This document shows positions 48,501-56,252 of a stretch of DNA of 64,000 bases, piece by piece. The stretch lies in contig NZ_CP143624.1 of assembly GCF_050038885.1 (NCBI RefSeq), forward strand, positions 4,960,001-5,024,000, given 5' to 3'. The notes beneath the pieces were generated by a model that made no database searches, had not been told where the DNA came from, and saw only the letters and a program-made list of their open reading frames with translations. The first letter of the stretch is position 1; the number at the start of each line of letters is the position of its first letter. The position numbers were made by a program, and so were the translations under genes. This DNA is from Myxococcus flavus (GTDB lineage: Bacteria; Myxococcota; Myxococcia; Myxococcales; Myxococcaceae).

Positions 48501-50015
48501 AGACATGCGTGGCATCAGCGCGCTGAGCGTGGAACTGCCCGTCTGGAACGAGGAGATGGCCGCCGCCGCGAAGGCGATGTTGCGGTTCGACACATCGTCG
48601 ACGATGGACTGGAGCGCCGTCTTCAGCTGGCTGGAGTTGGTGGCCGCGTAGAAGCGCCCGCCGCCCGCGTCGGCGGTGACGCGCAGCAGGTTCAGCGCCC
48701 TTGTGTTCGTCAGCGCGAAGCCCACGGTGTAGGTGGCCACCTGCTGCGACCCGTCCAACTCCGGCCGCAAGTCATGGGTCCACATCCACTTGGCGATGCG
48801 GTGGATGTGGCTGTTGGAGCCGCCGCTGTAGTTGCCGCGCCCTGCCGCGGCGCAGTTGTCACAGGGAACGTCCTCGTTCCGTACCTGATAGGGAATCTGG
48901 TCGTCGCCGTCGCCTGGCTCGTTGGGCTCGCCGTCCGTCAGCAGAATCATGGCGTTGAAGCCGCACGAGAAGCAGGTGGCGGCCCGGCCGGGGGCGGCCT
49001 CGTCGTCGAAGTCCGAGTCACGCAGGTAGCCACTGCCGAACCAGTCGGGGAACGGGTCGTCGGAGGCGGAGCGGAAGTAGGTGCTGGCGCCCCACATGGC
49101 CTGCGTCAGGGGCGTGCCCGTGTTGAAGCGCAGCCCGTTCTTCATCTTGGCGAGCAGGTTGCCTCGGTGTTCGTCGCGCTTCGCGGTGTCGAGCGACTCA
49201 TCACACTTGGGACCGAAGCGCTCGAAGCGCACCACGTCCTGGCCGTCCCACTTGACCGTTCCGGTGGCGCCGCTGCCCGCGGAGAACGTCACCACGCCGA
49301 AGCGCGTGCGCTCCGAGTCCTTGAGGACCTGGCTGATGACGTTGACGGCGGAGTGGCCGCGCGGCGAGTAGAAGTTGAGGAAGTTGCCGGACGCGACGCG
49401 GCGGCTGGAGGTGTACTGGAAGTAGCCCTTCGTCGCGAGGCACTGCGCGCACGCGGCGCGCGCGGCGCTCAGGTTGTTGCCGGTGCCCACCAGGTTGGAG
49501 CACGCCTGGGTCGCGGAGTCACTGATGACCGTGTTGGGCGGGTCCTGGTCGAAGCGCACCGGGTTGGCGTTCATGCCGAAGCTGGTGTGCGTGGTGCTGC
49601 CGTTGCCGTCGAAGCGGTAGTAGCGGGTGGGCACGAACCAGGGGGAGTCCTGGTTGGTCAGCGACAGCCACATGCGCGGGTACTCGACGCTGGCGTCGTA
49701 GTTCAGCGCGTCGATGTTCTCCTGGCGGCAGCCGGGAAACTGCCCGCCCGAGTTCGAGCTGTAGCTGTAATGGTTGTTGTTGTTCCAGGCGATGGGCCAG
49801 TACGCCATGGACCCCGACGTGTCGAGGATGAGGAGGATGTTGGGCGGGCCGCTGGGGCTGGTGAAGAAGCGCTCGTCGCTGCCGCGCGCGGGGTTCATCA
49901 GCGCGTCCAGGCGGGACGTCGACTGCAGGCTGCACGAGGCCGGGTCCTGCGCGAGCGCGCCGGGGGCGGTCAGCAGCACGGCCAGGGCCGTCAAGGTGGA
50001 GAGGAGTGCCTTCAT
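45534..50015 (-). CDS. pilY1: Type IV pilus tip protein PilY1
   Basis: 1493 residues with a signal peptide (LLTAPGALAQ). The VWA region near the N-terminus has MIDAS-type ILLILDTSGSMAYW. Calcium-type acidic loops occur near residues 528 (DKNGDGDMDD) and 595 (DTNQDGRITAAD). The PilY1 C-terminal propeller begins around KLVLVGANDGMLHAFRD and includes EEEWAFIPPDLL and WVVALSGGWSPG. PilY1 sits with minor pilins in a priming complex in the pilus machine and at the pilus tip, acting in assembly and adhesion. It is the last gene of the operon running from 53404. Myxobacteria encode several PilY1/minor-pilin clusters; which one this is cannot be told from sequence alone. Confidence 0.93.
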   Translation of the reverse strand: MKALLSTLTALAVLLTAPGALAQDPASCSLQSTSRLDALMNPARGSDERFFTSPSGPPNILLILDTSGSMAYWPIAWNNNNHYSYSSNSGGQFPGCRQENIDALNYDASVEYPRMWLSLTNQDSPWFVPTRYYRFDGNGSTTHTSFGMNANPVRFDQDPPNTVISDSATQACSNLVGTGNNLSAARAACAQCLATKGYFQYTSSRRVASGNFLNFYSPRGHSAVNVISQVLKDSERTRFGVVTFSAGSGATGTVKWDGQDVVRFERFGPKCDESLDTAKRDEHRGNLLAKMKNGLRFNTGTPLTQAMWGASTYFRSASDDPFPDWFGSGYLRDSDFDDEAAPGRAATCFSCGFNAMILLTDGEPNEPGDGDDQIPYQVRNEDVPCDNCAAAGRGNYSGGSNSHIHRIAKWMWTHDLRPELDGSQQVATYTVGFALTNTRALNLLRVTADAGGGRFYAATNSSQLKTALQSIVDDVSNRNIAFAAAAISSFQTGSSTLSALMPRMSPASGDSAWRGDLWRFNQFNEFVEGADKNGDGDMDDIFVVDRDGDIVVEDTAGNFVKDGTSTPATQFWEARRALLARSLASRKIYTVTDTNQDGRITAADNTAAPIEFTVENREVLKSYFGILGTPICPTVQSVSPLDIDPGKLLTGLRLTPQQAAAAMNVTVPGFSSMTQTQTWLNDICVRTLIQYVRGQDLADEDGNNNRTEVRRSVLGDIFHSAPVLVDPPMDKFLCNLGMSNQCARTLYSQQLGVSPTPLAQETISRCGNTVEVDAYDAYLHRYRRRDKLVLVGANDGMLHAFRDSTASADNCEGGLPMIEYTPSTGEEEWAFIPPDLLSRLHEMANGHQYYVDGDIMVRDVWADGSDGSQPDGIKQSTEYHTMAVISEGRGGVHYLALELRADPGTGRFGAPRMQWMYPQPDSAEAALFGKTLFSLSPKPPPIGPVLVEAGTAPGPVSRYNVDTQERWVVALSGGWSPGQEKGRGIYLVDAWSPEVNGRTDNLWWKFEYDPNASGEQHGPARYLTHSVAAPVALVDYGVAGSVQQDGFFDTAVFGDMRGQLWVARMSVPGALDPATKLIRNWSAARAFQMDRDAVGPGGTQGNNLTRTWPFYYVPSIGIQPGTGAMRALVGTGDRYALLDDQAGICRFDNPQACARYGCGNVEVDYRVDRLGQNVTQARHQWTQKALAQTTLTRTASTQEACGDPGQTVVSARFATFEARSCPGAPQDYTSLSPARVECGKDAAGNFRCQDVSNVAPNFADLELTRNISGIGKNRFYGVRVYGVTGRTFAEDATAVSEDENGPMTALQFDAARLTDRSSDNDTSGDLVDVTNITCEASGACSAPGAQPDGDGWMLEYTDNVTHKTAGGAATVASCTLWNTIYPSQGGEVCSSTAAKARFYQADFLSGLPNCAASFDGRFKERDVLSPPTDVGPTVSVSPTGSVRYSVVMQEPGQVQATAVHVSENSEVLQNVYELPLTQEQHACRHVSAANCTP

Positions 50016-50048
50016 GGGGGGCTCGGGGAAGGACGGAGTCAGAAGGGG

Positions 50049-50546
50049 TCAGATGCCGAAGCGGAAGACGAACTCGGTCTCGGCCTGCCGGCCGCCGGGC
50101 TCGTCGCACATGACGACCACGCGGTAGTAGCTGCCGCCGGTCGTGCCTTCTCGGAGGGTGTTGGCCGCGTCGCTCACCTGGTCCTTGCCGCTGCTGAACG
50201 AGGACGAGGCCAGCACCGCCGCGGTGGGCGCGGACTCGGTGTCGCCCAGGTGGGCGGTGCGCATGGTGCTGCGGTCGGCGACCACCTCGTCATCCATCAG
50301 CACCTGCTCCAGGCTGATGCTGGTGACGGGCACCGCGCCGGTGCCGAACACCTTCAGCCGCGACAGCAGGTAGCGCCGGGCCGTCTCCGCGCAGGCCTCC
50401 ACGCGGTCGCTGCGCGTCTTGGACACGGCGGCGGACTGGTTGCGGCCGGTGAAGGTGATGGCGCCCACCACCAGCAGCAGCAGCACGGTCAGGGCAATCA
50501 GGGTGATGGCCAGGGCGCTGCCCCGGCGGGAAGAGAAGGTTTTCAT
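50049..50546 (-). CDS. PilX-like minor pilin
   Basis: 165 residues. Class III prepilin leader RRG followed by SALAITLIALTVLLLLVVG; there is no Glu at mature position 5, a PilX/GspK-like trait. The C-terminal domain is small with one late Cys (VVMCDEPGG). It lies between the PilW-like and PilY1 genes, as in other pilY1 operons. Confidence 0.8.
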   Translation of the reverse strand: MKTFSSRRGSALAITLIALTVLLLLVVGAITFTGRNQSAAVSKTRSDRVEACAETARRYLLSRLKVFGTGAVPVTSISLEQVLMDDEVVADRSTMRTAHLGDTESAPTAAVLASSSFSSGKDQVSDAANTLREGTTGGSYYRVVVMCDEPGGRQAETEFVFRFGI

Positions 50547-50551
50547 CGTGG

Positions 50552-51739
50552 CTAGCCTCCCCAGACGTTCTTGATGTCACCGGCGACGCCCGGGGAGCGC
50601 AGCTCGGGGATGAAGAAGGCGCGGGACGTCATGTTGGGAATGCGCACGGACGTCTCCACGGTGGTGCGGAAGAACGTGTCCTCGTCGGCCACGGGCTCGG
50701 CGTTGAAGAGCTTGCGGGCCTGGCTCCTGGTGCCGGAGGGCAGCTGGCGCACCGAACGAACCGTGAGGCCCACGCCCACCGAGCGGATGTTGGCCGGGTT
50801 CTGGTTGTAGCGAAGCGGGTCGTCGTAGGGCGTGCTGTACGTGGGCGCGGGGACGTCCGCGTCGTACTTGGGCAGCACGACGGCGTCCTCGTCCCCCAGC
50901 ACCCAGGCCATGCCGCTGCCCACGGCGGCGTCCACGGCGACGTGGCCGGCGCAGCACGCGGAGTTCGCGGGGGGCCGGTTCATCTGGTAGGCGACCTGGA
51001 AGGACTCGACGTCGGAGGCAATCGGGTCGAAGTCGGCGTCGCTGGCCCAGCCGTGCTTCACCACCAGGTAGGGGCGGCCGCCGTGGGCCTCCACGCGCAG
51101 CCGCTTCTCGTGCACCAGCATGACGAAGGGAATGCGCCCCGCGTCCGCCATGCAGCCCTTGGGCACATCTCCCGGAAGGCCCGCGGCGAGCGCGGGCACG
51201 AGCGAGGCGGTGGAGGCATCCGCGGCCACGTCCGCGTCCAGCCGGCCCAGGAAGTAGTCCTGGCCACCCGGGCAGGCCACCAGCATCGCCTGCCCCCGGC
51301 GCAGCGGCTGGCCGAAGGTCGCCGGTGCCTCCAGGTCGAGCTGGTACGGAGGGGGCCCGGCGGGAGCGAGCTGGCCGCGGCGCAGGAACTGCGGGTCGCG
51401 GTAGCGGAAGGCGAGGTCGTCGGTGACGACGGTGCCCCAGCCCTCCACCTCCAGGGTGTAGTTGTCCTTGCGCTCGTCAGGCAGGTCGGTGGTGTTGAAG
51501 TCGAACGCGATGGCCGGGTCCAGGCCGTAGCCCGCGTAGCGCAGCGTGTGGCTCAGGTAGTCCATGCCGACGCGGCTGCCTTCGACGGCCGTCTTGGAGA
51601 TGGTGTTGCTCTGGAAGATGTCGTTGACGGCGATGATGGTGCCCGCCACCGCCAGCAGCACCACCGAGGAGACGGTGATGCCCACCAGCAGCTCGATGAG
51701 CGTGAAGCCGCCGGGCGCCTTGCGCGGATGCGTCCTCAC
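50552..51739 (-). CDS. PilW-like minor pilin
   Basis: 395 residues from a GTG at 51739 in a GTGA overlap with the PilV-like gene. Canonical cleavage site PGG/FTLIELLVGITVSSV with Glu5, a ~25-residue hydrophobic helix, then a large globular domain typical of PilW (LSHTLRYAGYGLDPA near the start). It is cleaved and methylated by PilD and belongs to the tip/priming complex with PilY1. Confidence 0.87.
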   Translation of the reverse strand: MRTHPRKAPGGFTLIELLVGITVSSVVLLAVAGTIIAVNDIFQSNTISKTAVEGSRVGMDYLSHTLRYAGYGLDPAIAFDFNTTDLPDERKDNYTLEVEGWGTVVTDDLAFRYRDPQFLRRGQLAPAGPPPYQLDLEAPATFGQPLRRGQAMLVACPGGQDYFLGRLDADVAADASTASLVPALAAGLPGDVPKGCMADAGRIPFVMLVHEKRLRVEAHGGRPYLVVKHGWASDADFDPIASDVESFQVAYQMNRPPANSACCAGHVAVDAAVGSGMAWVLGDEDAVVLPKYDADVPAPTYSTPYDDPLRYNQNPANIRSVGVGLTVRSVRQLPSGTRSQARKLFNAEPVADEDTFFRTTVETSVRIPNMTSRAFFIPELRSPGVAGDIKNVWGG

Positions 51740-52293
51740 AGCTCCACCCCCGCGCCGTTCTCCGCCGGGTTGTAGAGCCCGACGAACTGCTTGACGTACT
51801 TCCGTTGACCGGCGCTCCGGAAGGACACCACCACCGCCACCGAGTCGATGGCCTGCGTCGGCGTCCACACGAGCACGCGGCGGTAGGCGTCGCGCTCTTC
51901 GTCCGAGTAGCCCGGCACCACCCGCAGCAGCGGATCCGCGGTGGCGCTCTCGTAGGCGTCGAGGTCCACCACGCACGCGTCGGGAAGCGAGGAGAGGCCG
52001 CCGGCCAGCTCGAGCGTCTCCGCGGCGCCGCTGCAGCGCGCGTTGGACAGCGGCCCGGTGTCGGCGAAGAGGCGGGCCCGGCCCTGGAGCTGGAGGCCCG
52101 CGCGAACCTGCGCGGCGATGGCGCTCGCCTGCGACAGGCGGTTGGCGGCGGCGTTCTGCTGGCTGGCGAACAGGAGCCCGCCGAAGACGCCGCTGATGCC
52201 GAAGGCGAGGATGGCGGCGGCGGCCATGCCCTCGATGAGGGTGGCGCCGCGCTGGGGCGCTCGGCGGCGAGCCGAGGGAATCAGGCGCTTCAT
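51736..52293 (-). CDS. PilV-like minor pilin
   Basis: 185 residues, ATG at 52293 in an ATGA overlap. Leader RRRAPQRG then ATLIEGMAAAAILAFGISG, with Glu5 kept. The C-terminal domain includes VLVWTPTQAIDSVAVVVSF. Size, position between the FimU- and PilW-like genes, and the LIEGM helix fit PilV. Confidence 0.86.
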   Translation of the reverse strand: MKRLIPSARRRAPQRGATLIEGMAAAAILAFGISGVFGGLLFASQQNAAANRLSQASAIAAQVRAGLQLQGRARLFADTGPLSNARCSGAAETLELAGGLSSLPDACVVDLDAYESATADPLLRVVPGYSDEERDAYRRVLVWTPTQAIDSVAVVVSFRSAGQRKYVKQFVGLYNPAENGAGVEL

Positions 52294-52997
52294 CGGTTGG
52301 TCCTCGTGTCGACGAAGCCGACGGGCGCGGAGATGGCGAAGATGTACTCGCGCTGGCCGTCGGTGGAGAGCAGTGCCAGGGACGCGGCGCGGTTCAGCGC
52401 GCCGTTGCCGGCGGGAAGGACGGGCTGCCCCGCGCCATCCACGAAGCGCGCGGAGCCGTCGCTCCGGAAGACGATGGCGCCGCGCCGCGGGGCTCCGCTG
52501 CAGAAGCTGCAGTCCGACACGGGCAGGCCCGCGAAGATGCCGTCCCATTCCAGGTTGCCGCTGGCGCCGAAGCGCACGGTGCGCTGCGTGTAGCGGTCCA
52601 GGTACATGGAGTCCATCAGCCGGCCCTGCTCCTGCGAGGGGTGGATGTCCTCCGGGGGCGAGAAGGTGTTGAAGCTCAGCTGCCCGGCGGGGGCGCCGAC
52701 ATCGCCGAAGGTCCGCAGCCGGTCCTCGACGAGGAACCACGCCCCGTGGCCCGCGCCGGCCTGTCCCGCCGGGTCGATGTCCGGGTAGATGATGAGCCAC
52801 ACGTCGGACTGGCGGTCCACCGCGCGAGCCCGGGCCTCGGCGAAGGCGCCAGACAGGTCCGCCGCCGCGTTCTGGGGGCCGGTGCGCGCGCTGAGCTGCG
52901 CATAACCCGCGTACGCGAGCGCGGCCAGCACACCGATGATGGCGAGGACGACGCAGACCTCCAGCATCGTCATGCCGCGTGCGCCGCGGCGGCTCAC
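52290..52997 (-). CDS. FimU/GspH-like minor pilin
   Basis: 235 residues, GTG at 52997 in a GTGA overlap. Leader SRRGARG then MTMLEVCVVLAIIGVLAAL (Glu5 kept). The globular part carries AFAEARARAVDRQSDVWLII, the usual FimU/GspH strand, plus one CSFC pair. It is the first prepilin gene of the operon. Confidence 0.87.
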   Translation of the reverse strand: MSRRGARGMTMLEVCVVLAIIGVLAALAYAGYAQLSARTGPQNAAADLSGAFAEARARAVDRQSDVWLIIYPDIDPAGQAGAGHGAWFLVEDRLRTFGDVGAPAGQLSFNTFSPPEDIHPSQEQGRLMDSMYLDRYTQRTVRFGASGNLEWDGIFAGLPVSDCSFCSGAPRRGAIVFRSDGSARFVDGAGQPVLPAGNGALNRAASLALLSTDGQREYIFAISAPVGFVDTRTNR

Positions 52998-53404
52998 TGC
53001 GCGACCTCCACGCGGACGCTCAAGGGCTGCTTGACGCCTTGCCGCCACACGAGCACTTCCGACACGCCCTGGGCCAGGCCCTGCACCATCAGCTGGTTGG
53101 GTTCGCCCACCGCGACCTCCACCACCTCCGGGGCCTGGACCCTCACGCGCTCGGCGTCCTTGATGATGAACTGCGTCTGGTGGCCAGGCGCCACGTGCAC
53201 CACGATGCCGGAGGGGGCCGCGTTCTTCGCCTCGGTGGCGAAGGCGGGCTCGGCGACGACGGGAGGCTCGGGGGCGACGGTGGTGTCCTGAGCCCAACCG
53301 GTGGCGGCGGTCAGCGTCAGCGCCAGCGGCGCCCAGCGCATCCAGTGGGAGCGGCGGGGGCGGCCGCCTTGGGGGGAAGACGAAAAAGCCGTGAGCAAGG
53401 GCAT
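52994..53404 (-). CDS. Pilus-formation N-domain protein (secretin-N-like) heading the minor-pilin operon
   Basis: 136 residues from the ATG at 53404. Signal peptide LALTLTAATGWAQ. The mature domain reads as a T2SS/T3SS pilus-formation N-terminal domain (PF13629-like): GIVVHVAPGHQTQFIIKDAE, then VVEVAVGEPNQLMVQGLAQG, then SEVLVWRQGVKQPLSVRVEV. That domain normally starts secretins such as CpaC/RcpA; here it stands alone. It overlaps the FimU-like gene (GTGA), so it is made with the pilins and may act in the periplasm at the secretin or the priming complex. Confidence 0.75.
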   Translation of the reverse strand: MPLLTAFSSSPQGGRPRRSHWMRWAPLALTLTAATGWAQDTTVAPEPPVVAEPAFATEAKNAAPSGIVVHVAPGHQTQFIIKDAERVRVQAPEVVEVAVGEPNQLMVQGLAQGVSEVLVWRQGVKQPLSVRVEVAQ

Positions 53405-53643
53405 GGGGGGATGTCCTGCAAGCACAATTGCCCCTGGGGGCTGGGGCGAAGGAGACACGGGGGTGCATCTGCACACCTCATGCCTTCCTGGCCCGTCACC
53501 CAAGCCCGCGACACTCCTGGGGAATTCAGCTTGCAGTGGGCGCCAGGAGTGGCTGGCGACCTCGCAACGTCTGCGAGTCCGCAAACTTTAGGCGCACCCG
53601 GACTGTTCAACGACAGGGAGACTGGAGTCGAAATAGACCCGGG

Positions 53644-54021
53644 TCACCAGCCGGATTTACTGCTTCTCATGGCTTTCTTTTCGGACGTGCGCTTCTTGCC
53701 TTCCAGGCGCCGCCGCTTGGAGCCGGCGGTGGGCTTGGTGGCCCGCCTGACCTTGGGGACGAAGGTGAGCGCCTTGAGGCCCTCGCGCAGCCGCTCCAGC
53801 GCCACGCCCTTGTTCTGCACTTGGCTGCGGCGCTCGGTGGCGCTGACGGACAGCTCGGTGGGGGCATGGGTGAGGCGCACGCCGCTGGCGGTGGTGTTGC
53901 GGTGCTGGCCGCCCGGTCCCGAAGCGATGAAGTAGTCCACCTCGCACGCCTTCAGGAGGGACTCGTCGTCCAGCTTCAGGGCGTCCAGCGCGGCCTGCCG
54001 GCGGGTCGGTGAAATGCTCAT
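53644..54021 (-). CDS. ArfB-like peptide chain release / ribosome-rescue factor
   Basis: 125 residues from the ATG at 54021. The peptidyl-tRNA hydrolysis motif is SGPGGQHRNT (GGQ at 37-39). The C-terminus is a basic tail, KVRRATKPTAGSKRRRLEGK onward, of the kind ArfB inserts in the mRNA channel of stalled ribosomes. No codon-recognition domain is present. Likely role: rescue of non-stop ribosomes. The remainder of the sequence is closer to RF-1-type class domains than to E. coli ArfB, so subfamily is uncertain. Confidence 0.8.
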   Translation of the reverse strand: MSISPTRRQAALDALKLDDESLLKACEVDYFIASGPGGQHRNTTASGVRLTHAPTELSVSATERRSQVQNKGVALERLREGLKALTFVPKVRRATKPTAGSKRRRLEGKKRTSEKKAMRSSKSGW

Positions 54022-54257
54022 GGCTGCTTTCAAGGTATCCCTCCCGGGCCCTTTCGTGCACCGATGCCGTGCGCGCAGCCCCCGGCGCCGGACGCGGGCA
54101 CGCCACCCGCCTGACATGGTGGTGGCGAAGGCGCACGGACGCTTCACCCGCTTCAAGGCCATGTGGGTGGTGCATGGCGATGACCTCTCGCGCGGCTCGG
54201 CTCCGAGGAGGCGAAGCCCAAGGCGGCGACCATCGACACGGGCGTGGAGGGGCGTGA

Positions 54258-54268
54258 CCCCCCCCCCC
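54258..54268. repeat. Homopolymer of eleven C
   Basis: Eleven consecutive C residues inside the YceI remnant. It is a slippage-prone tract, possibly miscounted in sequencing. Confidence 0.85.
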
Positions 54269-54307
54269 GCTGACCGCAAGGACTTCGGGTTGGCGTGGCG
54301 CCGCTGG

Positions 54308-54353
54308 GAGCGGGCGGCCTGCTGGCGGGGGAGCGGGCGGCCTGCTGGCGGGG
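54308..54353. repeat. Perfect 23-bp tandem duplication
   Basis: Two identical 23-bp copies (54308-54330 and 54331-54353) beginning GAGCGGGCGGCC, at the distal end of the YceI remnant. Their length is not a multiple of three. Confidence 0.9.
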
Positions 54354-54396
54354 CAGCAGGCGGCGTGAGCCGAAGGTCACGCCGGCCCGCCGCGGG

Positions 54397-55113
54397 CTAA
54401 CGCACGTTGAGGGTGATACCCGTGGTGGCCTGCCGCCCATCCTCGCTGGTGGCGACGATGCTGGCGGCGACGGGCACGCGCGACATGCCGCGCGAGGTGT
54501 CGATGTAGGGCTCGACGAAGGTCTGGTCCGCGGGGATGGTCACCGTGGGCATGGTGATGCGCGTCGTGGGCGAGTCCAGCGAGACAGTCACCGGACCGGT
54601 GAAGCCCTCCGCTCGCGTCACGGTGATGCGCACCTGCGCGTTCTGCCCCGCGAAGAGGTCCACCTGCCGCGGCTCCACGCTGACGGAGAAGTCCGGCTGC
54701 GCGACGGGCGGCGGCAGGATGACGAGGAAGATGTTGGCGCCCGTCGCGAACGACTCCGTGGCGTTGGTGGCGAGCAGCAGCGCGCGGGACATGCCGCGCG
54801 CCTGCGTCTCGGGCGCCACCGTGAGCGTGGCCGTGGTGGTGACGGACGGCTCGCCCTCGGGCAGGACGATTTCCGGGGCGAGGGTGACGCCCTCGGGCGC
54901 GTTCGCCAGGTTGATGCGGAACGCGCTCTGGTCATCGCCTTCCCGCTGCACGGTGATGTCCACCGGCAGGCTCTCCCCGGGCACGGCGGTGAGGGTGTCG
55001 GGCAGGCTGAAGCCGATGCGGAAGTAGGGGCCGTCGCTGCCGCAGGCCATGGCCAGCGCGCAGCCGAGCAGCAAGAGGCCCCGGAGCACAGGGCGGCGAA
55101 GGGAAGGGTTCAT
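54397..55113 (-). CDS. Lipoprotein with Ig-like domains, unknown function
   Basis: 238 residues from the ATG at 55113, AGGAG 10 bases upstream. Lipobox LLLGCALAMAC. Two beta-sandwich segments follow (~25-125 and ~130-238), the second containing FSVSVEPRQVDLFAGQNAQV and VTIPADQTFVEPYIDT, like bacterial Ig-like/cadherin-type repeats. It is probably an envelope structural or binding protein. Confidence 0.65.
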   Translation of the reverse strand: MNPSLRRPVLRGLLLLGCALAMACGSDGPYFRIGFSLPDTLTAVPGESLPVDITVQREGDDQSAFRINLANAPEGVTLAPEIVLPEGEPSVTTTATLTVAPETQARGMSRALLLATNATESFATGANIFLVILPPPVAQPDFSVSVEPRQVDLFAGQNAQVRITVTRAEGFTGPVTVSLDSPTTRITMPTVTIPADQTFVEPYIDTSRGMSRVPVAASIVATSEDGRQATTGITLNVR

Positions 55114-55188
55114 GGGCTTGGGTCTCCTGGTGCGTGCCAGCATCGGTCCACCGTGTCACCCGGGCAAGCTGCTCCAGAGCAGGCGAGC

Positions 55189-56088
55189 TCAGCCGAACAG
55201 CACACGGGCCACTTCGTACGTGCCCACATGGGCATCAATGGTCGCGGAGAGCGGCCTGGCGTAGCCGCCCCCCAGGGTGAGCACCACGGGCAGGCCTCGC
55301 TGGCGGGCGGCCTGGAGCACCCACCGGTCGCGCTCGCGCAGTCCGGCCTGGGTGAGCGAGAGCCGGCCGAGCGCGTCCTCCGCGAGCGGGTCCACGCCAG
55401 CCTGGAAGAAGAGGATGTCCGCGCCAGCTCGGTCGAGCACCTCGGGCAGGTGGAGGGCGAGCGCGTCGAGGTACGCCGCGTCCCCGGTGCCGTCCGGCAA
55501 CCCCACGTCGAGGTGCGAGGGCTGCTTGCGGAAGGGGAAGTTCTTCTCTCCATGCATGGAGAAGGTGAAGACGGAGTCATCGCCGGTGAAGACGGCCGCG
55601 GTGCCGTTGCCCTGGTGCACGTCCAGGTCCACCACCACGGCGCGGCGGATGGCGTGGGAGGCCTGGAGCACGCGAATGGCCACCGCGATGTCATTGAAGA
55701 CGCAGAAGCCCTCACCATGGTCGGGGAAGCCATGGTGCGTGCCCCCGGAGAGGTTGCCGCCGATGCCGTCATGGAGCGCGGCGCGGGCCGCGCCGATGGT
55801 GCCGGCCACGGCCGCGGCGAAGCGCCGCACCAGTGCGGGAGACCAGGGAAAGCCGAGGCGCCGCAGCTCGTCCTCGGTGAGCGTGCCCTGGAACAGGGCG
55901 TCGAGGTAGCGGGGCGTGTGGACGCGCTCCAGGTCCTCACGCGGGCAGGGCGTGGACTCGGTGAGGGCGTCCGGTGCGAGGACGCCCCGCTCCAGGAGCG
56001 CCTCGCGCAGCAGCCGGTACTTCTCCATGGGGAAGCGGTGCCCGGGAGGCAGGGGGACTTCGTAGCTGTCCGAGTGGAAGACGCGCAC
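55189..56088 (-). CDS. Histone deacetylase-family (class IV/HDAC11-like) amidohydrolase
   Basis: 299 residues. Catalytic His pair in GGTHHGFP (118-119), then GEGFCVFNDIAVA. The zinc ligands are Asp156 and His158 in VVDLDVHQGNGT and a later Asp in FFQAGVDPLAEDALG. The catalytic Tyr is in TLGGGYARP. All key residues are present, so an active Zn-dependent deacetylase is likely. Bacterial substrates include acetylated proteins (AcuC) or small acetylamides; this one cannot be assigned. Confidence 0.88.
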   Translation of the reverse strand: MRVFHSDSYEVPLPPGHRFPMEKYRLLREALLERGVLAPDALTESTPCPREDLERVHTPRYLDALFQGTLTEDELRRLGFPWSPALVRRFAAAVAGTIGAARAALHDGIGGNLSGGTHHGFPDHGEGFCVFNDIAVAIRVLQASHAIRRAVVVDLDVHQGNGTAAVFTGDDSVFTFSMHGEKNFPFRKQPSHLDVGLPDGTGDAAYLDALALHLPEVLDRAGADILFFQAGVDPLAEDALGRLSLTQAGLRERDRWVLQAARQRGLPVVLTLGGGYARPLSATIDAHVGTYEVARVLFG

Positions 56089-56252
56089 GTGGGCCAGCCC
56101 TAACGTCCAGGCGGGGCAGGTGCAACCGAGGGCGTGCGTGAGGAATCAACCAGGGGCGTAGACCTTTCGGCGGGGCTGCTCGTTCCAGGGACAACGCGCG
56201 CGCCGAAACCCTCTCAACCCGCTGTCGCCCCACTCATTCCTTGGAGAACGCC

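Larger units (their letters stand above)
54116..54360 (+). pseudogene. Decayed YceI-family gene
   Basis: Three short blocks with YceI character occur in order but in different plus-strand frames. MVVAKAHGRFTRFKAMWVV starts at 54116 in one frame; KAATIDTGVEGRD (~54220-54257) lies two bases out of phase. After an 11-C tract comes DRKDFGLAW in the first frame, and then VAPLGAGGLLAGE (~54293-54330) again out of phase. In intact YceI proteins these correspond to the start of the lipocalin-like barrel, the central strand, the NRKDFGL strand and the final GGLLVGE strand. The N-terminus and most of the middle are missing. No intact reading frame remains. Confidence 0.55.

Noticed and set aside
53405..53640. 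Possible sigma-54 promoter upstream of the pilus operon (GGGGCAATTGTGCTTGC on the minus strand)
   Set aside because: The GG-to-GC distance is 11 rather than 10 bases and the -24 box is poor, so it is not reported as a promoter.
54014..54400. A continuous 128-codon frame through the YceI-like region
   Set aside because: It crosses the frame in only two of the conserved blocks and becomes Arg/Trp-rich noise; a degraded gene explains the data better.
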